64,000 bases of DNA, from positions 1-64,000 of the forward strand of contig DATKHY010000007.1 of NCBI GenBank assembly GCA_035544215.1, read 5' to 3'. The translations under genes were made by a program, and so were the position numbers. Position 1 is the first letter of the stretch; each line of letters starts with the position of its first letter. Source of the DNA: Candidatus Binatia bacterium. GTDB lineage: Bacteria > Vulcanimicrobiota > Vulcanimicrobiia > Vulcanimicrobiales > Vulcanimicrobiaceae. This document shows positions 8,135-17,200 of this stretch, piece by piece. Under the pieces are notes generated by a model. That model made no database searches, was not told the origin of the DNA, and worked only from the letters and a program-made list of their open reading frames with translations.

Positions 8135-9618
8135 GCGCTCACCCCCGACGCGGGCTTGTGCGCCCGCGCGTGCCGAGTCGCCTGCTCGTATGCGTGCGCC
8201 GCGCCGAGCAAGAGCCGCTCGGAAAACACCGGCCCCGCGAGCTGCAGCCCGATCGGCATCGGGATGCTTCCGCCCGCGGGCGTGGTCCATCCGCACGGAA
8301 CCGAGAGCGCGGGCAGCCCCGCGAGGGACATCGGAATTGTGTAGTAGTCCATCAGATACATGCTGTACGGATCGCTCTTTGCGTTAAACTCAAACGCGGG
8401 GCAGCTCGTCGCCGGGCACGCGATCAGATCGCATGCCGCAAAGGCGCGCTCGAAGTCGCTAGCGATCAGCGTACGCGCTTTCTGCGCCCGGAGATAGTAC
8501 GCGTCGTAGTAGCCGCTCGAGAGCGCGTACGTCCCGATCAAGATCCGGCGCTTCACCTCGGGTCCGAAGCCGGCGGCGCGCGTCCGGTCATACATCTGCC
8601 GCACGTCGTCGCCGTCGACGCGTAAGCCGTAGCGCACGCCGTCGAAGCGCGCCAGGTTCGACGAGCACTCCGCGGGCGCGATCAGATAGTACGTCGCGAC
8701 GCCGTAGTCCGCCGTCGGCAGCGAGACCTCGACGAGCTGCGCGCCGAGGCTTTCTAGGTCGCGATACGCGGCGCGATAGAGCGCGTCCATGCCGTCCCCG
8801 AGCGCCGCCGTATCGAATTCCTTGACGATGCCGATCCGCAGGCCGCGGAGGTCGGTGCGAAGCGCGTCGGCCGTAGCGGCGACCGGCGAGTCGATCGAGG
8901 TCGCATCCATCGGATCGAAACCGGCCATCGCATCGTAGGCGAGCGCCGCGTCTTCGACCGTGCGTGTCAGCGGCCCGATCTGATCGAGGCTGGAAGAGAA
9001 CGCGATCAGGCCGTAGCGCGACACGCGCCCGTACGTCGGCTTGAATCCGATCAGGTTGCAGAACGCGCCGGGCTCGCGGATCGATCCGCCGGTGTCGCTG
9101 CCTAGACCGATGACGGCCTCGTACGCCGCGACGGCGGCGGCGGAACCGCCGCTGGATCCGCCGGGAACGCGCGACGGATCGTAGGGATTGCGCGTCACGC
9201 CGAGCGCCGAGTTCTCACACGAGCTGCCCATCGCGAACTCGTCGCAGTTGCTTTTGCCGATCGGAACGGCGCCCGCGGCGAGCATGCGCGCGACGGCCGT
9301 CGCCGTATACGGCGCGATCCAGTGTTCGAGGATCTTGCTGCCCGCCGTCGTGCGCGTGCCGTCGAGACACATGTTGTCTTTCACGGCGATCGGCACGCCC
9401 GCGAGCGGCAGCGACTCGCTCCGGCGGACGCGTTCGTCGACGCTCGCCGCCTGCACGAGCGCCAGGTCGCCCAACACCGTCAAATAGCTGCCGAAGAGTC
9501 CGTCGACGTCGCGCACTCGGGCGAGCGTCGCCTCCGCGACCTCGACCGCGCTGACCCGGCCGGAGCGCACGTCGGCCGCGATCTCCGCGCCGCTGCGTTC
9601 GATCAGCTCGGCTGCCAT
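8131..9618 (-). CDS. gatA: Asp-tRNA(Asn)/Glu-tRNA(Gln) amidotransferase subunit A
   Basis: GatA is the glutaminase subunit that supplies ammonia to GatB. The 495-aa protein carries the amidase-signature triad. Lys80 lies in AVKDNM, the cis-Ser is Ser155 in GGSSGGSAAAVAAYEA and the nucleophile is Ser179 in SDTGGSIREPG. The gene sits between gatC (6 nt upstream) and gatB (4-nt overlap), the classical C-A-B order. Confidence 0.96.
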   Translation of the reverse strand: MAAELIERSGAEIAADVRSGRVSAVEVAEATLARVRDVDGLFGSYLTVLGDLALVQAASVDERVRRSESLPLAGVPIAVKDNMCLDGTRTTAGSKILEHWIAPYTATAVARMLAAGAVPIGKSNCDEFAMGSSCENSALGVTRNPYDPSRVPGGSSGGSAAAVAAYEAVIGLGSDTGGSIREPGAFCNLIGFKPTYGRVSRYGLIAFSSSLDQIGPLTRTVEDAALAYDAMAGFDPMDATSIDSPVAATADALRTDLRGLRIGIVKEFDTAALGDGMDALYRAAYRDLESLGAQLVEVSLPTADYGVATYYLIAPAECSSNLARFDGVRYGLRVDGDDVRQMYDRTRAAGFGPEVKRRILIGTYALSSGYYDAYYLRAQKARTLIASDFERAFAACDLIACPATSCPAFEFNAKSDPYSMYLMDYYTIPMSLAGLPALSVPCGWTTPAGGSIPMPIGLQLAGPVFSERLLLGAAHAYEQATRHARAHKPASGVSA

Positions 9619-9624
9619 CTTCGT

Positions 9625-9915
9625 CTACTCCGCGAGGATCCGCGGAACGCGGAAGAACGGGCCCTGCCGCTGCGGCGCCTCGGCCAGCACGCGCTCGCGA
9701 TCGAGGCACGGCTGCGGGACGTCGTCCCGCGTCACGTTACGCGATTCGACGACCTGCGCGGTCGCGGCGACGTTCGAGACGTCGAGCTCCGCGAGCGCGT
9801 CAACGTGGCCCAGCAAGTCGCCGAGCTGTTTTCCGAAGCGCTCGACCTCCTCGTCGGTCAGAGCGATGCGCGCGAGTTTGGCGACGTAACGAATGTCGAT
9901 GCTATCGGCTGACAA
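9625..9915 (-). CDS. gatC: Asp-tRNA(Asn)/Glu-tRNA(Gln) amidotransferase subunit C
   Basis: GatC is a small subunit that wraps around GatA and stabilises the complex. The 96-aa protein has the family pattern IRYVAKLARIALTDEEVERF, followed by a central ALAELDVSNVA and a proline-rich C-terminus. No ATG fits, so the TTG at 9915 is the likely start. It overlaps the end of the upstream methyltransferase gene by 14 nt. Confidence 0.9.
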   Translation of the reverse strand: MSADSIDIRYVAKLARIALTDEEVERFGKQLGDLLGHVDALAELDVSNVAATAQVVESRNVTRDDVPQPCLDRERVLAEAPQRQGPFFRVPRILAE

Positions 9916-11245
9916 GGTCGGAGTACTCCAGGAGGACCAGCGTCTCGACGTGGCCGGTCTGTGGAAACATGTCGAATGGTTGCACGATTTCGAGGCGGTA
10001 GCCCTTGGCTGCCAGGAACTTCAAATCCCGTGCGAGGGTCGCGGCATCGCAGGAAAGATACCAGAGACGGGGCACCCGCGCTCGCGCGATCGCCGCAAGC
10101 GTCACGTCGTCGCATCCCTTGCGCGGCGGATCCAGGAACACGGTCGGCGCCCGGCGCAGCGCCGATCGCAGCGGCTGCGTCCCGAGCGCCGTCTCCACCC
10201 GGGCGGCGACGAAAGCCGCGCGCGACTCCAGCCCGTTGAGACGCGCATTGGCAACGGCCTCGGCGACGGCCCGTGCATTCTCCTCGACGCCCACGACGTT
10301 CCAGCCACGCTTCGCGAAGAACAGCGCGAACGTGCCGATTCCGCAATACAGATCGACGAGCGAGCCCGGTTCGCCGAGCCGCTGCGACAAAAACTCGAAA
10401 ATGCGTCCGACCATCTCGGCGTTGATCTGAAAGAACGAGCCCGCCGACACGCGGTAGCGCACGCCGCCGATCTCCTCTTCGATCTCTGGCGTGCCGCACA
10501 GCACGCGATGATTCCGGCCCGCGATCGCGTTGGCGCTGCTGAGGTCGAAGGAGTTAGTGACCCCTACGATCCACGGCGCCTCTTCCACGAGGAGCCGCGC
10601 GGCTTGCGCGGCTCCGCGCGACTGTCGCTCGGTCGTCACGCTCACGACCACCTGACCGGTCGTGCGAGCGCTGCGCGCGACGATGTGCCGCGCGTCGGCG
10701 AGCATGTGCTTCACGGGGTCGCTTGCGCTCAGCGCTTCGATGCGGCCAAGCGTAGCGTCGAGCTGCGGTGTGACGACGGGGCACGTATCGATCGGCACGA
10801 CGTCGTGCGAGCGCTGGCGGTAGAAGCCGAGCCGCGCCTGCGCGGCGGCGTGGTCCACGACGAGCGCCATCTTGTTGCGATACGCGCGGGGGTTGCTCAT
10901 CCCGATCGTCTCGCCGACGACGGCATTCAATCCGCCGATGCGCGCAAGCGCGTTGCGCACGATCCCCTGTTTCCACGCGAGCTGAGCGGGATAGGCCAGG
11001 TGCTGAACCTGACATCCGCCGCACTCCCCGAAAACGCGGCAAAACGGCTCGGCGCGATCGGACGAATCGGAGAGTCGCTCGATCATCTCCCCAACCGCAT
11101 AGCGCCGCTTCACCTCCGAGATGCGGACGCGCGCGCGCTCATGCGGGAGCGGGCCGAAGCAAAAGACGGCCATCTCGCCGGCGCGAGCGACACCTTGCCC
11201 GTTGCTCAACAGATCCGTGAAGAGAAGCTCGAGTTCGGCTCCCAC
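9902..11245 (-). CDS. 23S rRNA (uracil-5-)-methyltransferase, RlmD/RlmCD family
   Basis: SAM-dependent formation of 5-methyluridine in 23S rRNA. The 447-aa protein begins at a GTG. It has a TRAM-type N-terminal segment, then iron-sulfur cysteines (CRVFGECGGCQVQH plus a later CPVV), a SAM-binding motif DLYCGIGTFAL, the catalytic region VFLDPPRKGC and the nucleophile motif LSCDAATLARDL. These place it in the RumA/TrmA family. Which uridine(s) it modifies cannot be read from sequence. It is first in the run leading into gatCAB and mutS2-tyrS. Confidence 0.9.
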   Translation of the reverse strand: MGAELELLFTDLLSNGQGVARAGEMAVFCFGPLPHERARVRISEVKRRYAVGEMIERLSDSSDRAEPFCRVFGECGGCQVQHLAYPAQLAWKQGIVRNALARIGGLNAVVGETIGMSNPRAYRNKMALVVDHAAAQARLGFYRQRSHDVVPIDTCPVVTPQLDATLGRIEALSASDPVKHMLADARHIVARSARTTGQVVVSVTTERQSRGAAQAARLLVEEAPWIVGVTNSFDLSSANAIAGRNHRVLCGTPEIEEEIGGVRYRVSAGSFFQINAEMVGRIFEFLSQRLGEPGSLVDLYCGIGTFALFFAKRGWNVVGVEENARAVAEAVANARLNGLESRAAFVAARVETALGTQPLRSALRRAPTVFLDPPRKGCDDVTLAAIARARVPRLWYLSCDAATLARDLKFLAAKGYRLEIVQPFDMFPQTGHVETLVLLEYSDLVSR

Positions 11246-11264
11246 GCGGAGCGCGGGTGAGCGC

Positions 11265-11507
11265 TTAAGCGCTGTGTCGCTGCTCGTCGAGCGCCTTGAG
11301 CAGAGAGTTGGCTTCGTCGATCAATTCCTGAATGCGCTGCGTCGTCGGATCCTCGCGCCGGCCGATGGAGGCGATCCGGATCGCCGTGTACGCGAGGCCC
11401 GTGCCGAGGACGGCCACGCCGACGCCAAAGCCGATCCAAAAGAGCGTGCGCGCCGTGCGTCGCTGTTCGCTGTGTTCCGGTTCGGGCGTCTGGTTCGGGA
11501 ATTCCAT
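11265..11507 (-). CDS. Small single-pass membrane protein
   Basis: An 80-residue protein of no family I recognise. A charged, glutamate- and proline-rich N-terminus is followed by one hydrophobic helix (about residues 22-45). The C-terminal helix is amphipathic (RIQELIDEANSLLKALDEQ) and could form a coiled coil. It lies between an exported protein gene (7 nt upstream) and the rRNA methyltransferase gene (19 nt downstream) on the same strand, so it is probably cotranscribed. Its function is unknown. Confidence 0.6.
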   Translation of the reverse strand: MEFPNQTPEPEHSEQRRTARTLFWIGFGVGVAVLGTGLAYTAIRIASIGRREDPTTQRIQELIDEANSLLKALDEQRHSA

Positions 11508-11514
11508 GGCGCGC

Positions 11515-12156
11515 TTATTCGCCTTTCGGCGATGCGCTGCCTGTCAGCGTGACATCGTCCACGAACTGTTCGGTGGCGAGCTTTGCGTAACCGTCGCCGT
11601 GCACGCCGAAGTAGAGCCAATAGGTATGGCCGGCGTATGCGCCGAGGTTCCAGGTGCCGCGCACCCATGCCGGCTTGTAGTTGGCCGTCTTGTACAGATT
11701 GACCACCACGTTGCCGCGATCGTCGAGTAGATCCGCCTCTTGATACGCGAAGCTCGTGTTCGCCTCGTCCGAGAGCTGATACAGGTACGCCGTCAACACG
11801 GCGCCCGCCGGAATCGCAACCGACTGACAGACGCCCGAGTTGCCCAGCGGCTCGCTCGCGCCGGTCAGCGTTCCGGAATATTCCTCGTAGGTGCCGGAGT
11901 GCGGATGCTCGCGCGTAACGTAGGCGGGCACGTCGCCGCACTCAAACCAGCCGCCGTCGAGCTTTCCGGACTCGAAGCCGCCGTTGCTTACAGCGTCGGC
12001 GCTAGCGCTGGAAGCGGGGCTCGGCCGCACGCGGGGCACGTTAAAGTGCCCCGCCACGACGGAACGCGTCTGCGCTTGGGCGCATGCGCCGGCGAACGCG
12101 AACATAAGCGAGAGCGCGACGCTGCGACTAGTTCGCGACACCGAGGTGACCCACAT
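11515..12156 (-). CDS. Exported protein with CBM-like beta-sandwich
   Basis: The N-terminus has a positively charged stretch followed by ALSLMFAFAGACAQAQ, a convincing signal peptide. The rest resembles a carbohydrate-binding-module-like jelly roll: it opens with SNGGFESGKLDGGW and closes with a FVDDVTLTG strand, typical for such extracellular domains. No enzymatic residues are recognisable. The first 29 nt overlap the end of the histidine phosphatase gene. An extracellular binding role is inferred, and the ligand is unknown. Confidence 0.65.
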   Translation of the reverse strand: MWVTSVSRTSRSVALSLMFAFAGACAQAQTRSVVAGHFNVPRVRPSPASSASADAVSNGGFESGKLDGGWFECGDVPAYVTREHPHSGTYEEYSGTLTGASEPLGNSGVCQSVAIPAGAVLTAYLYQLSDEANTSFAYQEADLLDDRGNVVVNLYKTANYKPAWVRGTWNLGAYAGHTYWLYFGVHGDGYAKLATEQFVDDVTLTGSASPKGE

Positions 12157-12721
12157 CGTTCAGTCTGAGGAGACGCGCTCGGTCTTCGCCGATCGCGACG
12201 CGGGTGATCCCGCCCGGCGAGAATCGCGTGGTCTCCAGCTCCAGCTCCGCGCAAAACGCGTGCAGCGCTCCCGCGTGCGTCACGACGGCGACCGGCGATT
12301 CGCCCTTCGCGATCAAATCGTCGAGAAACGCTCGCACGCGCCGCCGAACTTGCTCGAACGATTCACCGCCGGCCGGCCGGTAGTAGCGCGCCGCGTTGCG
12401 AGGACGGCGCGCAAGTTCCGGGTCGTGCGCGAGGATCTCGTCCCACGTGAGCCCCTCCCAGCGTCCGAAATCGAACTCACGCAGGCGCGAGTCATCGACG
12501 AGCGGCACGCCGTACGCGTCAGCCAAGGCACGCGCCGTCTCTCGCGCACGTTGCATATCGCTCGAGTAGACCTTGCGAAAGCCATCGGCCCCCAGAGCGC
12601 TCGCGATGGCAAGCGCGTGCGCCCGGCCACGCTCGGACAGCGGGAGATCCGTGCTTCCCTGGAAGCGGCCCGTCTCGTTCCACTCCGTCGGGCCGTGGCG
12701 AATCAGCGCGACGTGCAGCAT
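12128..12721 (-). CDS. Histidine phosphatase (phosphoglycerate mutase-like) family
   Basis: The ATG at 12721 gives a 197-aa protein beginning MLHVALIRHGPTEWNETGRF. The RHG motif carries the phospho-acceptor histidine. Other markers are YSSDMQRARETA, the REFDFGRWEG loop and VVTHAGALHAF, which supplies the second catalytic histidine. The length and the E-F-x-x-W-E-G motif fit the small-molecule phosphatase branch (CobC/GpmB/PhoE-like) better than true glycolytic mutase. The substrate cannot be assigned. The tRNA-Ser gene lies just upstream on the same strand. Confidence 0.88.
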   Translation of the reverse strand: MLHVALIRHGPTEWNETGRFQGSTDLPLSERGRAHALAIASALGADGFRKVYSSDMQRARETARALADAYGVPLVDDSRLREFDFGRWEGLTWDEILAHDPELARRPRNAARYYRPAGGESFEQVRRRVRAFLDDLIAKGESPVAVVTHAGALHAFCAELELETTRFSPGGITRVAIGEDRARLLRLNDVGHLGVAN

Positions 12722-12729
12722 GCGCGAAG

Positions 12730-12820
12730 TGGCGGAGAGGGAGGGATTCGAACCCTCGAGAGGCTCATCACCTCTGCTCGCTTTCCAAGCGAGTGCATTC
12801 GACCACTCTGCCACCTCTCC
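12730..12820 (-). tRNA. tRNA-Ser (anticodon GGA)
   Basis: A class II tRNA with a long variable arm. The acceptor is GGAGAGG/CCTCTCC and the anticodon stem CTCGC/GCGAG encloses TTGGAAA (anticodon GGA). The T-arm is GAGGG TTCGAAT CCCTC and the discriminator is G. CCA is encoded. It sits 8 nt upstream of the histidine phosphatase start. Confidence 0.95.
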
Positions 12821-12846
12821 AGATGTCACGCCTCGGGTGTCGAGCC

Positions 12847-13581
12847 TCAACCACTGACGCGATCGACGTGCGCGAGCCAGTAGTCGAAGCTGGCTCGCGC
12901 CTGCCCCTCGAGCATCGCGTCGCCCGGAACGACCTCGCGGCGCAGGAGCTCCGCGAGGTTCGCGCGCGGCCCGTAGTTCGCGTCGATCACCAGTTCGGCC
13001 GCGCGCAGCTGCGCGACCAGGCTGTCCGACAACGAAACGTTGGGCGGAAGCGTGCTGAGCACGATTTCCGGCGGATTGGCGTTCGGCCACGGTTTCGCCT
13101 CGAAACGCCGGCAGGTCGCGTCGCGGCGGCGCGCGTCGCGCCCCCAGACGAAGGTGTATGCGTCGTTGTCGTGCAGCTCGGCGAGGATCGCGCGCGCGGT
13201 GGCGCCGTAGCCGAGGATTCCGATGCGCTTGAGCGCGACCGGTTCGTCCAGCAGGGCCTCGATTGCCGTGCGGGCGCCGATGCCGTCCGTGTTCGTGCCG
13301 AACGCTTCGCGACCGAAGAAGATCGTGTTGACGGCCTCGGCCCGCTGCGCCTCGTCGGTCAGCGCGTCGCAGGCGCGCACCGCCTCTTCCTTTAGCGGAT
13401 ACGTGACGTTACAGCCGACGAAGCCGTCCGCCATCAGGCGCCGGATCGCCGCGACGCCACCGCCCCGCGCCACCCGAATCGTGACGTAGCTCCCGTCGAT
13501 CGCGGCATCGTCGAGGAAGCCGCGATGCAGCCGCGGGCTGGCGCTGTGCTCGACCGGGTCGCCGATCAGGGCGAGCTTCAT
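12847..13581 (-). CDS. aroE: Shikimate dehydrogenase
   Basis: NADPH-dependent reduction of 3-dehydroshikimate to shikimate. The ATG at 13581 yields 244 aa starting MKLALIGDPVEHSASPRLH, the substrate-binding motif with the S-x-S pair. NVTYPLKEE contains the catalytic lysine, and GILGYGATARAILAEL is the nucleotide-binding loop. The end, EGQARASFDYW, is the usual C-terminal helix. The protein is slightly shorter than typical AroE (about 270 aa). Its start overlaps the yqeG stop (ATGA). Confidence 0.93.
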   Translation of the reverse strand: MKLALIGDPVEHSASPRLHRGFLDDAAIDGSYVTIRVARGGGVAAIRRLMADGFVGCNVTYPLKEEAVRACDALTDEAQRAEAVNTIFFGREAFGTNTDGIGARTAIEALLDEPVALKRIGILGYGATARAILAELHDNDAYTFVWGRDARRRDATCRRFEAKPWPNANPPEIVLSTLPPNVSLSDSLVAQLRAAELVIDANYGPRANLAELLRREVVPGDAMLEGQARASFDYWLAHVDRVSG

Positions 13582-14060
13582 CCGCGCCGCCCGCGCAGCA
13601 TCAGCCGCTCGAAGAACCGGAAGACGCGCGTCACGGGAAAGTCCTTGGCCTCGATCGGTTCCGTGAGGATCGTATACAGCCCGCATAGCTTGCCGCCCAG
13701 GACGTCGGTGAAGAGCTGGTCGCCCACCACCGCGATCTCGCGCCGGCGCATTCCCAGACACTGCTTCGCGCGCAGAAAACCGAAGGGCAAGGGCTTGAGC
13801 GCATTGGGGATGCACGCGACGTTCAACTGCGCGGCGAGGCCGTTCACGCGGTCCGAGAAGTTGTTCGATAACATCACGATGCGAAATCCGCGATCGTGCG
13901 CGCGCGAGACCCACGAGAGGTGCTCCGCAGCCAGCTCCGTCTCCCGGAATCCCAAGAGGGTGTTGTCGAGGTCGACGATGAGCCCGCGGATCCCGGCCGC
14001 CTCGAGCTCCTCGTGGGGAACGTCGTAGAGTCGCGGGGCAAAGCGGTCCGGCCCGAACAT
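13578..14060 (-). CDS. YqeG family HAD phosphatase
   Basis: A 160-aa HAD superfamily protein. The start is placed at the ATG at 14060 (MFGPDRFAPRLYDVPHEEL). Motif I is IVDLDNTLLGF with the two catalytic aspartates, motif II is MLSNNFSDRV and motif IV is VVGDQLFTDVLGG. This is the YqeG/subfamily IIIA arrangement, often found next to aroE in Firmicutes-like operons. The physiological substrate in this organism is unknown. It is transcribed away from nrdJ across a 237-nt intergenic region. Confidence 0.87.
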   Translation of the reverse strand: MFGPDRFAPRLYDVPHEELEAAGIRGLIVDLDNTLLGFRETELAAEHLSWVSRAHDRGFRIVMLSNNFSDRVNGLAAQLNVACIPNALKPLPFGFLRAKQCLGMRRREIAVVGDQLFTDVLGGKLCGLYTILTEPIEAKDFPVTRVFRFFERLMLRGRRG

Positions 14061-14187
14061 TGCGCTTGGCTTGCGCCGTTTATCCCCGGTATCCTCGGAC
14101 CTTTCCACACGCCCTCCACCCGCGTGCCCGCCGTCCACCGATTTGACGCAGATACCCACAGAATCCCCACAAGGATTCCCAGAGGGA

Positions 14188-14203
14188 CCCCAATATATTG
14201 TGG
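14188..14203. promoter_or_regulatory. NrdR-like box upstream of nrdJ
   Basis: The 16-mer CCCCAATATATTGTGG matches the core of the NrdR operator consensus (ACACWATATATWGTGT): C-A-ATATAT-T-G-TG, with mismatches only at the outer bases. NrdR is the ATP/dATP-sensing repressor of ribonucleotide reductase genes. Functional sites normally occur as a pair about 31 bp apart. A much weaker half-site-like stretch (CACTATAGGTGT, 14221-14232) lies at roughly that distance. The site is 53 bp upstream of the -35-like hexamer of nrdJ. Confidence 0.6.
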
Positions 14204-14255
14204 AAAACTTCACTCAACGGCACTATAGGTGTCCCCGACCCGTTGCCGCCGGCCA

Positions 14256-14284
14256 TTGAAAATCGAACGTTTGTTCGATATAAT
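14256..14284 (+). promoter_or_regulatory. nrdJ promoter (TTGAAA-17-TATAAT)
   Basis: TTGAAA at 14256-14261 and TATAAT at 14279-14284 are separated by exactly 17 bp, a near-ideal sigma-70-type promoter in an otherwise GC-rich region. Transcription would start around 14290-14292, only a few bases before the ATG at 14298, so the mRNA leader would be very short and would include only part of the GAGGAG at 14286-14291. A second, upstream start cannot be excluded. Confidence 0.65.
14262..14279. promoter_or_regulatory. LexA (SOS) box in the nrdJ promoter spacer
   Basis: ATCGAAC-GTTT-GTTCGAT is a perfect 7-bp inverted repeat with a 4-bp centre. It contains the GAAC-N4-GTTC core recognised by Gram-positive/actinobacterial-type LexA. 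It fills the spacer between the -35 and -10 hexamers almost exactly, the classic repressor position. It implies induction of dNTP synthesis after DNA damage. Confidence 0.7.
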
Positions 14285-14297
14285 TGAGGAGCTCCCT

Positions 14298-17200
14298 ATG
14301 AAGTTTACGCGCACCTATTCGCGCCCAGGCGAACCCTACGCCGGAGTCGCCTTCGAGCCGCGCTCTTCCCGGATCGTCAATCCCGACGGATCGGTCATCT
14401 TCGAGGCCGATGACGTGCTGGTCCCGACGACCTGGAGCCAGGTCGCCGTGGACGTTCTCGCTCAGAAGTACTGCCGCAAGGCCGGCGTGCCCAAGGCTAC
14501 GGCCCGGGTAGCCGAGGAGGGGGTGCCCGAGTGGCTGCAGCGCTCGGTGGGCGACGGCCCGGCGCTGGAGGCCATGCCGCGCGACGTGCAGTTTGGTTCG
14601 GAGCGGGATGCCCGCCAGGTCTTCAACCGGATGGCCGGCTGCTGGACCTACTGGGGCTGGAAATACGGCTACTTCGATTCCGAGGCCGACGCGCAGATCT
14701 ACTACGACGAGATGTGCGCGATGCTAGCGCGTCAGATCGGTGCGCCCAACTCACCGCAATGGTTCAACACCGGATTGCATTGGGCGTACGGCATCTCGGG
14801 ACCGGCGCAGGGACACTGGTTTGTGGATCCCGCGGATGGAACCGCGACCGCGTCGCCGGACACCTTCTCTCACCCACAGGTTTCCGCTTGTCTTCCGCAC
14901 CGCGCGCTCGTGTCAACGCCGGACGGACCAATCCCGATCGGCGACATCGTTGACGGGAAGATGACGGGACAGCTAGTTTTCGATGCCCACGGCGTGACAC
15001 GCGTCGTCGCAACCAGAGCGAACGGCGTCAAGCCCGTGTTCCGAATCAACCTCTCCAACGGCAACTTCATCGAAGCCACCGCTGAGCATCTGATTCTTAC
15101 GCGAGCCGATCGCATGAAGAGTTCGGCCTGGAAGCGTGTCGACGAGCTCGCTGTCGACGATCGCGTCGTCGAAAAGACGCGAACGACCATTTTGAAACGC
15201 TCCGCGTCCTTTGCCGACCTTGCGGAGGCCTCGTTAGCCGGTTGGGTTCAAGCCGACGGTTTCGTCGGTCAATACGACCATGGCACGAACCAGAGCCTGA
15301 CACTCGAAGCAATGCCGGTTACAGATGAAGAGCGCGAGCACGTCCGGGCCAGCAGCGATCTCGTCTTAAGCTCATGCCATTATATCGAGTCCACAAACGA
15401 AATGCCGATTGGCGCCGTGCTGGTAACGCGAAGGCGCTATTACGGCGAAGTTCTCAGGCCATTCGTCGAAAAGTACGAACTCCAACGGCGCAGCGACTCC
15501 CTTCGCGTGCCAAAGTTCGTCATGCGACTTGGCAGGGAAGCGGTGTGCGAATACCTGCGCTCCCTTTTCCAAGCTGACGGCTGCGTAACGGCGCGGGGCA
15601 AGGTCGAGTTCGGCACGGTGTCGCGATTATTTGCGGATGACATATCGGCGATGCTTCGTAACCTTGGGATCACGCACGCCGTACACACGTACGGGCCATA
15701 CGACGACACTCGTAAGCCGTTTACCAAAATCACCATCGGCCTGCATCACGCGAGACAACGCTTTGCCGAGCAGATCGGCTTCGCGGACGGAACGAAGAAC
15801 GACCGTCTGCTCGAAACTTTCCTAAGGCCGGGAAAAGAGTCGCCGCGCGAGAGACTCGTTCGCATCACGTCGATCGAGCCGATCGGTTCACTGCCCGTGT
15901 ACGATATTCAGACGGAGAGTGGTACGTTCCTGACGCGCAACGTCGTCGTGCACAACTGCTTTATTCTTGGAATCGAGGATGATCTCGTCAACGAGGGCGG
16001 CATTTTTGATGGCGTCATTCGCGAGGCGCGCATCTTTAAGGGCGGCTCCGGCAGCGGCGCTAACTTCTCGAAGCTGCGCGCGGCGGGCGAGAAGCTGACG
16101 GGCGGCGGAACGTCGAGCGGCCTCATGTCGTTCCTCAAGGTCTTTGACCGTGCTGCCGGTGCGATTAAGTCCGGCGGAACGACGCGCCGAGCCGCCAAGA
16201 TGGTCGTACTCAACGCCGACCATCCCGACATCGAAGAATTCGTCAACTGGAAGGTCCGCGAGGAACGCAAGGTTGCCGATCTTGTTATCGGCGCTCGCGT
16301 GTTCGAGCGTCATCTCAACGCAGTTATCAGTGCAGCACACGACACGCGCGTACCGGAGCATGCTCGCCTCGACCCTGCGCTCAATGCATCGTTGCGCCAC
16401 GCCATTCGAGATGCACTAACCGCCGGCGTGCCGTCGGGAGCAACGCAGAACGCGCTGGATTATGCGCGCCAGGGCTACACTCGCCTGGAAGTCGAGCAGT
16501 ACGACACATCGTGGGATTCTGAGGCTTACCTGACGGTGTCGGGACAGAATTCCAACAACTCCGTTCGCCTCGACAATGCGTTTTTCCAGGCCATCGATCG
16601 CGACGACGATTGGCTGCTGACGGCGCGGACCACGGGCGACGTCGTCAAGCGCATCAAGGCGCGCGACCTCTGGGAGCAGATCGCGGTCGCCGCGTGGCAG
16701 TGCGCGGATCCCGGCCTGCAGTTCGACGACACGATTCAAGAGTGGCACACGTGCTCTAACGACGAGCGCATCAATGCGACGAACCCTTGTTCAGAATACG
16801 TATTCGTAGATGATAGCGCTTGCAACCTAGCAAGCGCCAATCTGGTTAAATTCCTCAATAACGACGGTAATTTTGACGCGACGCGCTTCGCTGATGCCGT
16901 GCGCATGTGGACCACGACGCTTGAAATCTCCGTCGCGATGGGCCAAATGCCGTCCAAGCGCATCGCCGAGAAGAATCACGGCTATCGCACACTAGGTCTT
17001 GGCTATGCCAACCTCGGCACGCTGTTGATGAGGATGGGATTACCCTACGACTCCGAGGAGAGCTTCGGTTGGTGCGGAGCGATCAACGCGTTACTGACTG
17101 GAATGGCGTACCGCACTTCGGCTGAAATCGCGCAGAAACTCGGTGCGTTCGCGCGCTACGAGGCGAACCGTGAGCCGATGCTGCGCGTCATTCGCAATCA

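Noticed and set aside
9893-11260. A 455-codon plus-strand frame antisense to the rRNA methyltransferase gene
   Set aside because: The minus-strand gene has all the iron-sulfur, SAM and catalytic motifs; the plus-strand frame has none.
14061-14297. Cobalamin riboswitch upstream of the AdoCbl-dependent reductase
   Set aside because: The region is only 237 nt, shared with a divergent gene. I found no B12-box-like core, and the promoter appears to start transcription just before the ATG.
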